64,000 bases of DNA from Leisingera coralii. GTDB lineage: Bacteria; Pseudomonadota; Alphaproteobacteria; Rhodobacterales; Rhodobacteraceae. Made by a program: the position numbers and the translations under genes. A model generated the notes under the pieces. The model ran no database searches and was not told where the DNA came from. It saw only the letters and a program-made list of their open reading frames with translations. Within the stretch, counting starts at the first letter, position 1, and each line of letters starts with the position of its first letter. This document shows positions 33,637-42,634 of the stretch, piece after piece. The DNA lies in contig NZ_JBHUPT010000059.1 in the NCBI RefSeq assembly GCF_049056525.1, forward strand, positions 40,307-104,306. The letters are read 5' to 3'.

Positions 33637-35418
33637 ATGCCTTCCTATACAGCCCCCGCCAAAGACGCCCAGTTTATTCTGCATGATGTCCTGAAGGTCT
33701 CTGGCCAGGATATTCCCGGGTACCACGAGCTGGAGCCGGAGTTCACCGGCGCCGTGCTGGAGGAAGCAGGCAAGATCGCCAGCGAAGTGCTGCACCCGCT
33801 GAACGTGGTGGGCGACACCGAGGGCTGCCGGCTGGAGAACGGCGTGGTCTACACGCCCAAGGGGTTCAAGGAAGCCTTCGAGCAGGTCAAGGAAGGCGGC
33901 TGGCCGGGCATCGACATGCCGGAAGAGTTCGGCGGCCAGAACATGCCCTATGTGATCGGCACCGCGGTGGGCGAGTTCTTCTCGGCTGCCAACCAGGCCT
34001 TCACCATGTACCAGGGCCTGACCCACGGCGCCGCCTCGGCGATCCTGGCGCATGGCACCGATGAGCAGAAGAACACCTATCTGCCCAAGATGGTCTCCTG
34101 TGAGTGGACCGGCACCATGAACCTGACCGAACCGCACTGCGGCACCGATCTGGGCCTGATGCGCACCAAGGCCGAACCGCAGGGCGACGGCAGCTTCCGC
34201 ATCTCCGGGCAGAAGATCTTCATCTCCTCCGGCGATCACGACATGGCCGAGAACATCGTGCACCTGGTGCTGGCCAAGATCCCCGGCGGCCCCGAGGGCA
34301 TCAAGGGTGTGTCGTTGTTCATCGTGCCCAAGTTCCTGGTGAACGAGGATGGCTCGCTGGGTGAGCGCAACGGCGTCTCGGTCGGCAAGATCGAGGAGAA
34401 GATGGGCATCCACGGCAACTCCACCTGCGTGATGAACTACGACGGCGCCGTGGGCTGGCTGCTGGGAGAAGAGCACAAGGGCATGCGCGCCATGTTCACC
34501 ATGATGAACGAGGCGCGGCTGGGCGTGGGCATGCAAGGCCTGGCGCAGGCCGAGGCCGCCTATCAGAACGCGCTGGAATACGCCAAGGACCGGCTGCAGG
34601 GCCGCGACGTGACCGGCGCCAAGAACCCGGATGGCCCGGCAGACCCGCTGATCGTGCACCCGGACATCCGCCGCTCGCTGATGGACCAGAAAAGCTTTGC
34701 CGAGGGCGGGCGTGCCTTCCTGCTGTGGGGCGCCACCCTGATCGACCAGGCACACCGCGCACGCGACAAGGATGCCGACGGGCTGATCTCTTTGATGACC
34801 CCGGTGATCAAGGGCTTCCTGACCGATCAAGGCTACGACATGACCGTGCAGGCGCAGCAGGTCTATGGCGGCCACGGCTACATCGAGGAATGGGGCATGT
34901 CGCAATACACCCGCGACGCCCGCATTGCGATGATCTACGAAGGCGCCAACGGCGTGCAGGCGCTGGACCTGGTGGGCCGCAAGCTGGGGCAGCACGGCGG
35001 CAAATACGTCCTTGCCTTCTTTGATATGGTCAAAACCTTCTGCCAGGAAAACAAAGATATTTCAGAGGCTTTCACAAAGGACTTCATCAAACCGCTGCAG
35101 GCGGCGTCCAAGGATCTGCAGGCGGCCGGCATGTTCTTCATGCAAAACGGCATGAAGAACCCGAACCATGCGCTGGCGGGCTCCTATGACTTCATGCATC
35201 TGTTCGGCCAGGTCTGCCTGGGCCTGATGTGGGCCAAGATGGGCAAGGCGGCGCAGGAAGCGCTTGACGCCGGGGCCGATGACGCGGCGTTCTATGAGAC
35301 GAAGCTCGCAACCGGCCGGTACTATATGGCACGTCGGCTGCCCGCCACCAAGCTGCACCTGGCCCGCATCGAAAGCGGCGCGGACACGGTGATGGCGCTG
35401 GACGCGGACGCCTTCTGA
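33637..35418 (+). CDS. Acyl-CoA dehydrogenase, large (DmdC-like) type
   Basis: A 593-residue acyl-CoA dehydrogenase of the long bacterial type with a C-terminal extension. Motifs: MNLTEPHCGTDLGLMRTKAE (FAD/substrate), ISGQKIFISSGDHD, VYGGHGYIEEWGMSQYTRDA, and the catalytic-base region IYEGANGVQALDL; the last 120 residues form the extra helical domain. Relatives include the 3-methylmercaptopropionyl-CoA dehydrogenase DmdC and other FadE-like enzymes of roseobacters. Whether it handles fatty acyl-CoA or MMPA-CoA cannot be decided here; a fatty acyl role fits the thiolase and FadJ genes downstream. Confidence 0.9.
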   Translation: MPSYTAPAKDAQFILHDVLKVSGQDIPGYHELEPEFTGAVLEEAGKIASEVLHPLNVVGDTEGCRLENGVVYTPKGFKEAFEQVKEGGWPGIDMPEEFGGQNMPYVIGTAVGEFFSAANQAFTMYQGLTHGAASAILAHGTDEQKNTYLPKMVSCEWTGTMNLTEPHCGTDLGLMRTKAEPQGDGSFRISGQKIFISSGDHDMAENIVHLVLAKIPGGPEGIKGVSLFIVPKFLVNEDGSLGERNGVSVGKIEEKMGIHGNSTCVMNYDGAVGWLLGEEHKGMRAMFTMMNEARLGVGMQGLAQAEAAYQNALEYAKDRLQGRDVTGAKNPDGPADPLIVHPDIRRSLMDQKSFAEGGRAFLLWGATLIDQAHRARDKDADGLISLMTPVIKGFLTDQGYDMTVQAQQVYGGHGYIEEWGMSQYTRDARIAMIYEGANGVQALDLVGRKLGQHGGKYVLAFFDMVKTFCQENKDISEAFTKDFIKPLQAASKDLQAAGMFFMQNGMKNPNHALAGSYDFMHLFGQVCLGLMWAKMGKAAQEALDAGADDAAFYETKLATGRYYMARRLPATKLHLARIESGADTVMALDADAF

Positions 35419-35492
35419 TGCCTTTCCGGGCGCCCTCACCGGGGCGCCCGCCCAAGCCCCGGCCGGTGCCTTGACATGCAAAGGACCGAACA

Positions 35493-35705
35493 ATGCCGAA
35501 ACGTTTCCGCCTGACCCGCCGCTTCCCCGTCGCGATGACCGAGGACGGCTACCGCAGACTGAAGAAGTTTGCCCAGGAGGCCGGGCTGGATGAGGGGGAA
35601 GCGCTGTCATTCCTGTTCGAGCATTTCGACAGCGTGACGGACCATGAGAACCTGACCCACCGGCTGCGGCTGTTCAACGCCGAGCTGGAGGCGCGCAAAA
35701 GATAG
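35493..35705 (+). CDS. Small hypothetical protein, 70 residues
   Basis: A basic, mostly helical 70-residue protein (MPKRFRLTRRFPVAMTEDGY at the N-terminus, LDEGEALSFLFEHFDSVTD in the middle). It sits between two acyl-CoA dehydrogenase genes with normal spacing (25 bp to the next) and a codon use like its neighbours, so it is likely real. The N-terminal strand plus two helices could be a ribbon-helix-helix-like fold, but that is not established. Confidence 0.65.
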   Translation: MPKRFRLTRRFPVAMTEDGYRRLKKFAQEAGLDEGEALSFLFEHFDSVTDHENLTHRLRLFNAELEARKR

Positions 35706-35730
35706 GCCGCACGCGGCCAAAGGGAGAGAG

Positions 35731-36879
35731 ATGACCAGCACGCAGTCCGCATGGATGACCGAAGAGCACCAGATGCTTGCCGAGATGACCGCCCAGTTCA
35801 TCACCAATGAATGGGCGCCCAAGTTCGAGGCCTGGCGCAAGCAGGGCATGATGGACCGGGAGACCTGGCAGCAGGCTGGCGAACTGGGCCTGCTGTGCCC
35901 TTCGGTCCCCGAGGCATACGGCGGTGCGGGCGGCGATTTCGGCCATGAGGCGGTGATCCTGATGGAAGGCAGCCGCGCCAATCTGGCCAGCTGGGGCCAC
36001 GGCATCCACTCCGGCATCGTCGCCCATTACATCCTCGCCTATGGCACCGAGGAGCAGAAACAGCGCTGGCTGCCGAAGATGGTGACCGGCGAGCTGGTCG
36101 GCGCGCTGGCAATGACCGAGCCCTCCACCGGCTCCGACGTGCAGGCGATCAAGACCAAGGCGGTGAAGGACGGAAACGCCTACCGGCTGACCGGCCAGAA
36201 GACCTTCATCACCAATGGCCAGCACGCCAACCTGATCCTGGTGGCCGCCAAGACCGATCCGGCGGCGGGTGCCAAGGGCGTGTCGCTGGTGGCGGTGGAA
36301 ACCGACGGCGCCGCGGGCTTCAGCCGCGGCCGCAACCTCGACAAGATCGGCTGCCACGCGGCGGACACCTCGGAGCTGTTCTTCAGCGATGTGGAGATCC
36401 CGCCGGAGAACATCCTGGGTGGTGCCGAAGGCCAGGGCTTCTATCAGATGATGCAGCAGCTGCCGCAGGAGCGGCTGATCATCGCCTGCGGTGCGGTCGG
36501 CGCGATGGAAGGCGCGGTGGAGCGCACCGTCGCCTACTGCAAGGAGCGCGAAGCCTTTGGCGGACCGCTGACCCAGTTCCAGAATACCCGCTTCAAGCTG
36601 GCCGAATGCCTGACCAAGACCAAGGTAGCGCGTGCCTTCCTCGATGAGTGCATCGCCGAGCACCTGGAGGGCAAGCTCACCGTCGAAAAAGCGGCGATGG
36701 CGAAATACTGGATCACCGACACCCAGGGCGAGGTGCTGGACGAATGCCTGCAGCTGCACGGCGGCTATGGCTACATGCAGGAATACGCGGTGGGCGAGAT
36801 GTGGGCCGACGCCCGGGTGCAGCGGATCTATGGCGGCACCAATGAAATCATGAAGGAGCTGATTGCGCGGTCGCTGTAG
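35731..36879 (+). CDS. Acyl-CoA dehydrogenase, LCAD-like
   Basis: A 382-residue acyl-CoA dehydrogenase. Motifs: ALAMTEPSTGSDVQAIKTKA, LTGQKTFITNGQHANLILV, and the C-terminal VQRIYGGTNEIMKELIARSL, which is nearly the same as in mammalian long-chain acyl-CoA dehydrogenase. The usual C-terminal catalytic Glu is replaced by Gly (GGT), and the catalytic base should instead be Glu260 in CGAVGAMEGA, as in the LCAD/isovaleryl-CoA dehydrogenase branch. It catalyses the first step of beta-oxidation, passing electrons to ETF. GGGAGAGAG precedes the start. Confidence 0.92.
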   Translation: MTSTQSAWMTEEHQMLAEMTAQFITNEWAPKFEAWRKQGMMDRETWQQAGELGLLCPSVPEAYGGAGGDFGHEAVILMEGSRANLASWGHGIHSGIVAHYILAYGTEEQKQRWLPKMVTGELVGALAMTEPSTGSDVQAIKTKAVKDGNAYRLTGQKTFITNGQHANLILVAAKTDPAAGAKGVSLVAVETDGAAGFSRGRNLDKIGCHAADTSELFFSDVEIPPENILGGAEGQGFYQMMQQLPQERLIIACGAVGAMEGAVERTVAYCKEREAFGGPLTQFQNTRFKLAECLTKTKVARAFLDECIAEHLEGKLTVEKAAMAKYWITDTQGEVLDECLQLHGGYGYMQEYAVGEMWADARVQRIYGGTNEIMKELIARSL

Positions 36880-36924
36880 CCGCAGGAGCCGCGGCGGTAC
36901 CGCAGGAGGCAGCTGATGGAATTT

Positions 36925-36946
36925 GAGTATTTGGACAAAGAAGAAG
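36925..36946 (+). repeat. Dispersed intergenic repeat core, copy C
   Basis: GAGTATTTGG followed by ACAAAGAAGAAG lies 45 bp after the acyl-CoA dehydrogenase stop. It matches, in opposite orientation, the sequence at 37084-37107 and resembles the tail of the repeat after selD. Confidence 0.5.
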
Positions 36947-37083
36947 CTCAAGGTCCACCCTGCCCCCGGTCCCGGCGGCGCCAGGCCGGAAAGCAGGGCT
37001 TCTCCTTTGGCGGTCATCGGCTCTCCAGCCTGTACCGCAGGACGAGTGCAACGGAACATGGTTAAGGAAGAATGAATCCGCCC

Positions 37084-37107
37084 CTTCTTCTTTGCCAAAA
37101 ATACTCC
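37084..37107 (-). repeat. Dispersed intergenic repeat core, copy D, with hairpin
   Basis: Read on the minus strand this is GGAGTATTTTTGG then CAAAGAAGAAG, an inverted partner of copy C. Next to it, 37116-37136 forms GCGGGGG-N7-CCCCCGC. The 284-bp gap between the dehydrogenase and GST genes holds nothing else recognisable. Confidence 0.5.
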
Positions 37108-37163
37108 ACGGGGGTGCGGGGGTGTGAAACCCCCGCTCCGCCAGCAGACACAGGGAGCAACAC

Positions 37164-37796
37164 ATGACAATCAAACTGCATTGCTTCGGCGAAAGCGGCC
37201 ACTCCTACAAGGCAGCACTGGCGCTGGAACTGTCGGGCCTGGCCTGGGAGCCGGTGTTTGTCGATTTCTTCAGCGGCGCGCACCGCACCGACGATTACCG
37301 CGGCCTCAACGTGATGGCCGAGGCGCCGGTGCTGGTGGATGGCGATGTGCGCCTGTCGCAGTCCGGCGTGATCCAGCAGTACATCAGCGACAAGACCGGC
37401 AAGTTCGCAGGCCGCCCGGAAGACAAATACGAGGTCCTGCGCTGGATCCTGTGGGACAACCACAAACTGTCCAGCCAGATCGGCATGACCCGCTTCCTGA
37501 TGAATTTCATCCCCGAGGACAAGCGCCCGCAGGAGGTGATTGCCTTCATGCAGGGCCGCCTTAAGGCCGCCTTCACCACCCTGAACACCCATCTGGAGGG
37601 CCGCGAGTGGATCGTCGGCGATGGCCTCACCAACGCTGATCTGACCTGCTGCGGCTACCTGTTTTACCCGGAGCCCTTTGGCTTCGACCGGGCCGATTGG
37701 CCCCATATCGACGCCTGGCTGGACCGCATCAGCGCCCTGCCCGGCTGGAAACATCCCTATGACTTGATGCCCGGCAACCCGTCGGACCGGGCCTGA
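37164..37796 (+). CDS. Glutathione S-transferase family protein
   Basis: A 210-residue GST: N-terminal thioredoxin-like domain with KLHCFGESGHSYKAALALEL (Ser/Cys region for glutathione thiolate) and EAPVLVDGDVRLSQSGVIQQ (the cis-Pro and gamma-Glu binding Ser), and a C-terminal helical domain with GDGLTNADLTCCGYL (the N-capping/hydrophobic staple motif). The substrate is unknown. It lies between acyl-CoA dehydrogenase and thiolase genes, with 10 bp to the thiolase, so it may process a reactive intermediate of that pathway. Confidence 0.9.
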   Translation: MTIKLHCFGESGHSYKAALALELSGLAWEPVFVDFFSGAHRTDDYRGLNVMAEAPVLVDGDVRLSQSGVIQQYISDKTGKFAGRPEDKYEVLRWILWDNHKLSSQIGMTRFLMNFIPEDKRPQEVIAFMQGRLKAAFTTLNTHLEGREWIVGDGLTNADLTCCGYLFYPEPFGFDRADWPHIDAWLDRISALPGWKHPYDLMPGNPSDRA

Positions 37797-37806
37797 GGAG
37801 AGCACG

Positions 37807-39018
37807 ATGACAGACGCATATATCTATGACGCGCTGCGCACCCCGCGCGGCAAGGGACGCAAGGACGGCTCCTTGCATGAGGTGACCTCGGTCCGCCTTT
37901 CCGCCCTGACGCTGAATGCGATCAAGGAGCGCAACAACCTGGACGGCCATGCGGTCGAGGATGTGATCTGGGGCAACGTGACCCAGGTGATGGAACAGGG
38001 CGGCTGCCTGGCGCGCTCGGCCGTGCTGGCATCCGACCTGGATGAGCGCATTCCGGGCCTCGCCATCAACCGCTTCTGCGCCTCCGGCATGGAGGCGGTG
38101 AACCTGGCCGCGAACCAGGTGAAGGGCGGCGCCGGTGATGGCTATATCGCGGGCGGTGTGGAGATGATGGGCCGGGTTGCCATGGGCTCGGACGGGGCTG
38201 CAATTGCGGTGGACCCGAGCCTGGCGATGGAGACCTATTTCGTGCCGCAGGGTATTTCGGCCGATATCATCGCCACCGAATACGGCTTTACCCGCGACCA
38301 GGCGGACGCTTTGGCGATGGAGAGCCAGCGCCGTGCCGCCAAGGCCTGGGAAGAGAAGCGCTTCGAAAAATCCGTCATCACCGTCACCGACCAGAACGGC
38401 CTGCCGATCCTGAGCCATGACGAATACATGCGCCCCGGCACCGACATGCAGGCGCTGGGATCGCTGAACCCGGCCTTCCAGATGATGGGCGAGCAGATGC
38501 CGGGCTTCGACAAGGTGGCGATGCTGAAATACCCGCATCTGGAGCGCATCAACCATATCCACCACGCGGGCAACTCCTCCGGCATCGTGGACGGTGCAGC
38601 GGCGCTGCTGATCGGCAACAAGGAATTTGGCGAGAAGCACGGCCTGAAGCCGCGCGCGCGGATCAAGGCGACCGCCAAGATCGGCACCGATCCCACCATC
38701 ATGCTGACCGGCCCGGTGCCGGTGACCGAGAAGATCCTGGCCGACAACGGCATGAAGATCGGCGACATCGACCTGTTTGAGGTGAACGAGGCCTTCGCTT
38801 CGGTCGTGCTGCGCTTCCAGCAGGCATTTGACGTCGATCCGGAGCTGGTCAACGTCAACGGCGGCTCCATCGCCATGGGCCACCCGCTGGGCGCCACCGG
38901 CGCGATTATCATCGGCACCCTGCTGGATGAGCTGGAGCGGCAGGACAAGGAATGCGGTCTCGCCACCCTGTGCATTGCATCCGGCATGGGTGCAGCCACC
39001 ATCATCGAGCGGGTCTGA
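37807..39018 (+). CDS. Acetyl-CoA C-acyltransferase (thiolase)
   Basis: A 403-residue thiolase. The nucleophilic cysteine is Cys91 (NRFCASGMEAVNLAANQV), the base pair His359 in MGHPLGATGA and Cys389 in LCIASGMGAATI, with NEAFAS at about 327-332. It cleaves 3-ketoacyl-CoA to acetyl-CoA and a shortened acyl-CoA, the last step of beta-oxidation. Its stop overlaps the cupin start by one base, and fadJ follows, giving a FadA/FadB-like pair. GAGGAG before the start is a good ribosome site. Confidence 0.94.
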   Translation: MTDAYIYDALRTPRGKGRKDGSLHEVTSVRLSALTLNAIKERNNLDGHAVEDVIWGNVTQVMEQGGCLARSAVLASDLDERIPGLAINRFCASGMEAVNLAANQVKGGAGDGYIAGGVEMMGRVAMGSDGAAIAVDPSLAMETYFVPQGISADIIATEYGFTRDQADALAMESQRRAAKAWEEKRFEKSVITVTDQNGLPILSHDEYMRPGTDMQALGSLNPAFQMMGEQMPGFDKVAMLKYPHLERINHIHHAGNSSGIVDGAAALLIGNKEFGEKHGLKPRARIKATAKIGTDPTIMLTGPVPVTEKILADNGMKIGDIDLFEVNEAFASVVLRFQQAFDVDPELVNVNGGSIAMGHPLGATGAIIIGTLLDELERQDKECGLATLCIASGMGAATIIERV

Positions 39019-39503
39019 TGCCGAAGCTGGACCTTTCCCGGCTCCCCTGGCGGACCGGCTCGGGCTATCCCGGCAAGCTGGCCGCCGAGGTTGGCGCGCG
39101 CAGCGTACAGCCGCTGGGCGATCCCGGCGGGCTCAGCCAGTTCGGCGTCAACATCGTGCGGCTGGAGCCGGGCGCGATGTCGTCCCTGCGCCACTACCAC
39201 ATGGAACAGGACGAGTTCGTGATGGTGACCGAGGGCACCTGCACCCTGATCGACGATCAGGGCGCGCACGAGATGATGCCCGGCGACTGCGCCGCCTTCC
39301 CGGCGGGGGAGGAGAACGGCCACCACCTGGTGAACCGCTCGGACCGGCCTGCCGCCTTTCTGGTGGTGGGCACCCGCACCCCGACCGAGACCGGCTATTA
39401 CAGCGATTTGGACATGATGGTGAAATTTGCCGAAGGGCAGTTCACCTTCACCCGTAAGGACGGCAGCCCGCTGACGGCTGACCAGACTGGAGAAGATACA
39501 TGA
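39018..39503 (+). CDS. Cupin-domain protein
   Basis: A 161-residue single cupin. The metal-binding motif 1 is RHYHMEQDEFVMVTEG, motif 2 around PAGEENGHHLVN. The barrel resembles mannose-6-phosphate isomerase-like cupins; no activity can be assigned. It starts on the thiolase stop (TGATG) and ends inside the fadJ start (ATGA), so it is co-translated with both and probably belongs to acyl-CoA oxidation or its control. Confidence 0.87.
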   Translation: MPKLDLSRLPWRTGSGYPGKLAAEVGARSVQPLGDPGGLSQFGVNIVRLEPGAMSSLRHYHMEQDEFVMVTEGTCTLIDDQGAHEMMPGDCAAFPAGEENGHHLVNRSDRPAAFLVVGTRTPTETGYYSDLDMMVKFAEGQFTFTRKDGSPLTADQTGEDT

Positions 39504-41701
39504 GCGATTTCAAATACGACGTGGACGCGGACGGCGTCGCAATCATCACCTGGGACGCCGAAGGCAAGAGCATGAACGTCCTCACCCGCGAGGCATTCGG
39601 CCTGGTGGAGGAATACGTGGACCGTGCGCTGGAAGACGAGAACGTGAAGGGCATCGTCATCACCAGCGGCAAGAAGGACTTTGCCGGCGGCATGGACCTG
39701 AACGTGCTGGCGACGATCCGCGAGGAATCCGGTGACAACCCAGCGCAAGGCCTGTTCGACTTTACCATGGGCGGCCACCGCATCCTGCGCAAGCTGGAGC
39801 TGGCGGGCATGGACCCCAAGACCAAGAAGGGCGGCAAGCCGGTGGCCTGCGCCATCAACGGCACCTGCGCCGGCATCGGCACCGAGATTGCGCTGGCTTG
39901 CCATCACCGGGTGATGACCAGTAACCCGAAGGCCAAGATCGGCCTGCCGGAAATCATGATCGGCATCTTCCCCGGCGGCGGTGGCACCACGCGCTACTCC
40001 CGCATGGTGGGTGCGATGGCGGCGGCCCCGGTCCTGCTGGAAGGCAAGATGATGGACCCGAAGAAGGCCAAGGGCGCGCAGCTGATCGACGCCGTGGCCG
40101 AGGATCCGCTGGCCGCTGCTAAGGAATGGGTCCTGAACGCCAAGGACGCCGACCTGGTCAAGCCCTGGGACGCCAAGGGCTACAAGATGCCGGGCGGCGC
40201 GCCGTATCATCCGGCGGGCTTCATGACCTTTGTCGGTGCTTCAGCGATGGTGAATGGCAAGACGCAAGGCGCCTTCCCGGCGGCCAAGGCGCTGCTTAGC
40301 TCGATCTATGAAGGCGCGCTGGTCGATTTCGACACCGCGCTGAAGATCGAGGCGCGCTGGTTCACCCATGTGCTGATGAACCCGTCGTCCTCTGCCATGA
40401 TCCGCAGCCTGTTCCTGAACAAGCAGGCGCTGGAGAAAGGCGCGGTGCGGCCCGCAGGTGTGCCGGACCAGTCGGTCAAGAAGGTCGGCGTGCTGGGGGC
40501 CGGCATGATGGGCGCGGGCATCGCGCTGGTCTCCGCCCAGGCGGGCATGGAAGTGGTTCTGATCGACCGCGATCAGGACGCCGCCGACAAGGGCAAGGCC
40601 TATTCCGCCGCCTACATGGATAAGGGCATCAAGCGCGGCAAGGCCACCGAAGAGAAGAAGGAAGCACTGCTGGCGCAGATCACCGCGACCGCGGATCTGG
40701 AGGCGCTGAAGGGCTGCGACCTGATCATCGAAGCGGTGTTCGAAGACCCGGGCGTGAAGGCCGAGATGACCCAAAAGGTCGAGGCGATCATCCCCGAGGA
40801 CTGCATCTTCGCCTCCAACACCTCTACCCTGCCGATCACCGAACTGGCCAAGGCGTCCGGGCGTCCGGATCAGTTCATCGGCATCCACTTCTTCTCGCCG
40901 GTTGAGAAGATGTTCCTGGTGGAGATCATCAAGGGCAAGGAAACCGGCGACCGCGCGGTGGCCAAGGCGCTGGACTACGTGCGCCAGATCCGCAAGACGC
41001 CGATCGTGGTCAACGACGCGCGCTTCTTCTACGCCAACCGCTGCATCATTCCCTACATCAACGAAGGCATGCGGATGATCACCGAGGGCGTCAGCCCGGT
41101 GCTGATCGACAACGCAGCGCGGCAGCTGGGCTTCCCGGTGGGGCCGGTGCAGCTGACTGACGAGACCTCGATTGATCTCGGCGCCAAGATCGCGCGGGCG
41201 ACCAAGGCGGCGATGGGCGATGCCTATCCGGAAAGCCCGGCGGACGATCTGATCTTCTGGATGGAAGAACAGGGCCGTCTGGGGCGCAAGTCGAACGCGG
41301 GCTTCTTCGAGTATGACGACAAGGGCAAGCGCGTCGAGTACTGGAAGGGCCTGCAGGAGAAGTTTCCGCTTGCCGCCGAGCAGCCCGATCTGATCGAAGT
41401 ACAGGAACGGCTGATGTTCGCACAGGTGCTGGAAGCGGTACGGGCGCTGGAGGAAGGCGTGCTGATGGACATCCGCGAGGGCGACGTTGGCGCGATCCTG
41501 GCCTGGGGCTTTGCGCCGTGGTCGGGCGGCCCGCTCAGCTGGCTGGACATCCTCGGCACGCCTTATGCGGCGGAACGCTGCGACAGCCTGGCGGAGAAAT
41601 TCGGCGAGCGCTTCACCTGCCCGGCGCTGCTGCGCGAGATGGCGGAGAAGGGCCAGAGCTTCTACACCCGCTTTGCCCCGGAAAAATCCGCGGCGGCCTA
41701 A
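39500..41701 (+). CDS. fadJ: Multifunctional enoyl-CoA hydratase / 3-hydroxyacyl-CoA dehydrogenase
   Basis: A 733-residue two-enzyme protein. Residues 1-300 are an enoyl-CoA hydratase/isomerase domain (oxyanion loops KKDFAGGMDLN and NGTCAGIGTEIALACHH, PEIMIGIFPGGGGTTR). From about 325, GVLGAGMMGAGIALVSAQAG is the NAD loop of 3-hydroxyacyl-CoA dehydrogenase, then IFASNTSTLPI and the catalytic His in GIHFFSPVEKM, with the C-terminal domain running to the end. It does the middle two steps of beta-oxidation and pairs with the thiolase upstream. Confidence 0.95.
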   Translation: MSDFKYDVDADGVAIITWDAEGKSMNVLTREAFGLVEEYVDRALEDENVKGIVITSGKKDFAGGMDLNVLATIREESGDNPAQGLFDFTMGGHRILRKLELAGMDPKTKKGGKPVACAINGTCAGIGTEIALACHHRVMTSNPKAKIGLPEIMIGIFPGGGGTTRYSRMVGAMAAAPVLLEGKMMDPKKAKGAQLIDAVAEDPLAAAKEWVLNAKDADLVKPWDAKGYKMPGGAPYHPAGFMTFVGASAMVNGKTQGAFPAAKALLSSIYEGALVDFDTALKIEARWFTHVLMNPSSSAMIRSLFLNKQALEKGAVRPAGVPDQSVKKVGVLGAGMMGAGIALVSAQAGMEVVLIDRDQDAADKGKAYSAAYMDKGIKRGKATEEKKEALLAQITATADLEALKGCDLIIEAVFEDPGVKAEMTQKVEAIIPEDCIFASNTSTLPITELAKASGRPDQFIGIHFFSPVEKMFLVEIIKGKETGDRAVAKALDYVRQIRKTPIVVNDARFFYANRCIIPYINEGMRMITEGVSPVLIDNAARQLGFPVGPVQLTDETSIDLGAKIARATKAAMGDAYPESPADDLIFWMEEQGRLGRKSNAGFFEYDDKGKRVEYWKGLQEKFPLAAEQPDLIEVQERLMFAQVLEAVRALEEGVLMDIREGDVGAILAWGFAPWSGGPLSWLDILGTPYAAERCDSLAEKFGERFTCPALLREMAEKGQSFYTRFAPEKSAAA

Positions 41702-41717
41702 AGGCACCTCACAAAGC

Positions 41718-41747
41718 AAAACGGCCAGGGCATGCCCTGGCCGTTTT
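41718..41747. terminator. Bidirectional terminator, 30-bp perfect palindrome
   Basis: AAAACGGCCAGGGC, a central AT, then GCCCTGGCCGTTTT. The perfect GC stem with A-run before and T-run after serves both fadJ (plus) and the Hint gene (minus), whose stops flank it. Confidence 0.88.
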
Positions 41748-41771
41748 CATTCCTAGTGCAGATTCTGCGGC

Positions 41772-42452
41772 TCAGCTCAGCGGCGGCTGATACTCTTCCC
41801 CGGACACGCCGGTGCCGGGAGCAGCCCACTGCTCTTCCTCGGCCATCATCGACAGCACCAGCCCGCGCGCCTCTTCCGGCGGCAGCACCCGGTAGGCGCT
41901 TTCCTCCTGGAAAACACGGCCGCACATCAGATTGCGCGGGGCGGCGGAAAAGCCCAGCATGCCGGCCTCCAGGTAAATCACCTGGTCCTGGGCAAAGCGC
42001 GGCGTGACCAGATCCAGCTGCGCCCCCGGATGCATCCGGCGGATACCGCGGTAGCCTTCCAGCGCGCAGGCCGGCACCACCGCAAAGGGGTCGCCCTGGG
42101 CGTCCTCCACCAGCTCGCTCTCCAGCAGCACGCCCTGGTCCGGCATCAGCCACAGGGGCACCCGGTTCATCAGGGCATCACGCGGCACCAAAAGCGGGCA
42201 GCGGGCCGGTTCCAGCTCACCCTCGCCCGGCAGGATGGTTTCGCGGTGCAGCTCCACAATTGTCTGCATGCCGTGATCGAAGGTCAGCACCTTGTCGCCC
42301 GCTGTCAGCGCCTCCACCGGGCGCCAGCCCAGGTTGGAGGCCACATGGGTGCCCGCCAGGAAGCCGCCCTGGCCGGCGGGGATCAGGGGAAATCCGCTGT
42401 TCATGGCCCGTCCCATCGGGACCTGCGAGCGTTTCAAGAGCCAATCCAGCAT
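41772..42452 (-). CDS. Hint-domain protein
   Basis: A 226-residue protein with a Hint (Hedgehog/intein) fold: GGFLAGTHVASNLGWRPVEA with LTAGDKVLTFDHG follows the usual block A, then VPRDALMNRVPLWLMPDQGVLL and a C-terminal part. In self-splicing inteins the first residue after the insertion point is Cys or Ser; here the position reads Gly-Phe-Leu, so splicing activity is unlikely. Such proteins are abundant in roseobacters, often near surface or exported proteins, with unknown role. The sulfotransferase gene lies upstream on the same strand. Confidence 0.82.
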   Translation of the reverse strand: MLDWLLKRSQVPMGRAMNSGFPLIPAGQGGFLAGTHVASNLGWRPVEALTAGDKVLTFDHGMQTIVELHRETILPGEGELEPARCPLLVPRDALMNRVPLWLMPDQGVLLESELVEDAQGDPFAVVPACALEGYRGIRRMHPGAQLDLVTPRFAQDQVIYLEAGMLGFSAAPRNLMCGRVFQEESAYRVLPPEEARGLVLSMMAEEEQWAAPGTGVSGEEYQPPLS

Positions 42453-42634
42453 CCGCGTTCCTTTCCTGCGGCCCAGGCAAGGCGCCCTTTGGCCGATCCG
42501 GTCTTTTCCTTCTTTCCTTGCCGCTTACGGGCCGGAATTGAGGCAGAAACCGGTCAATGTTCACGTTTTCGCGCCAATCAGCCTTCCCGGTGCCGGTTTA
42601 AGCCCCGGACTGGCACTCTCAGCGCTGCATCACG

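Noticed and set aside
41772..42452. A mini-intein
   Set aside because: No Cys/Ser at the first position, no C-terminal HN followed by C/S/T, and no extein sequence.
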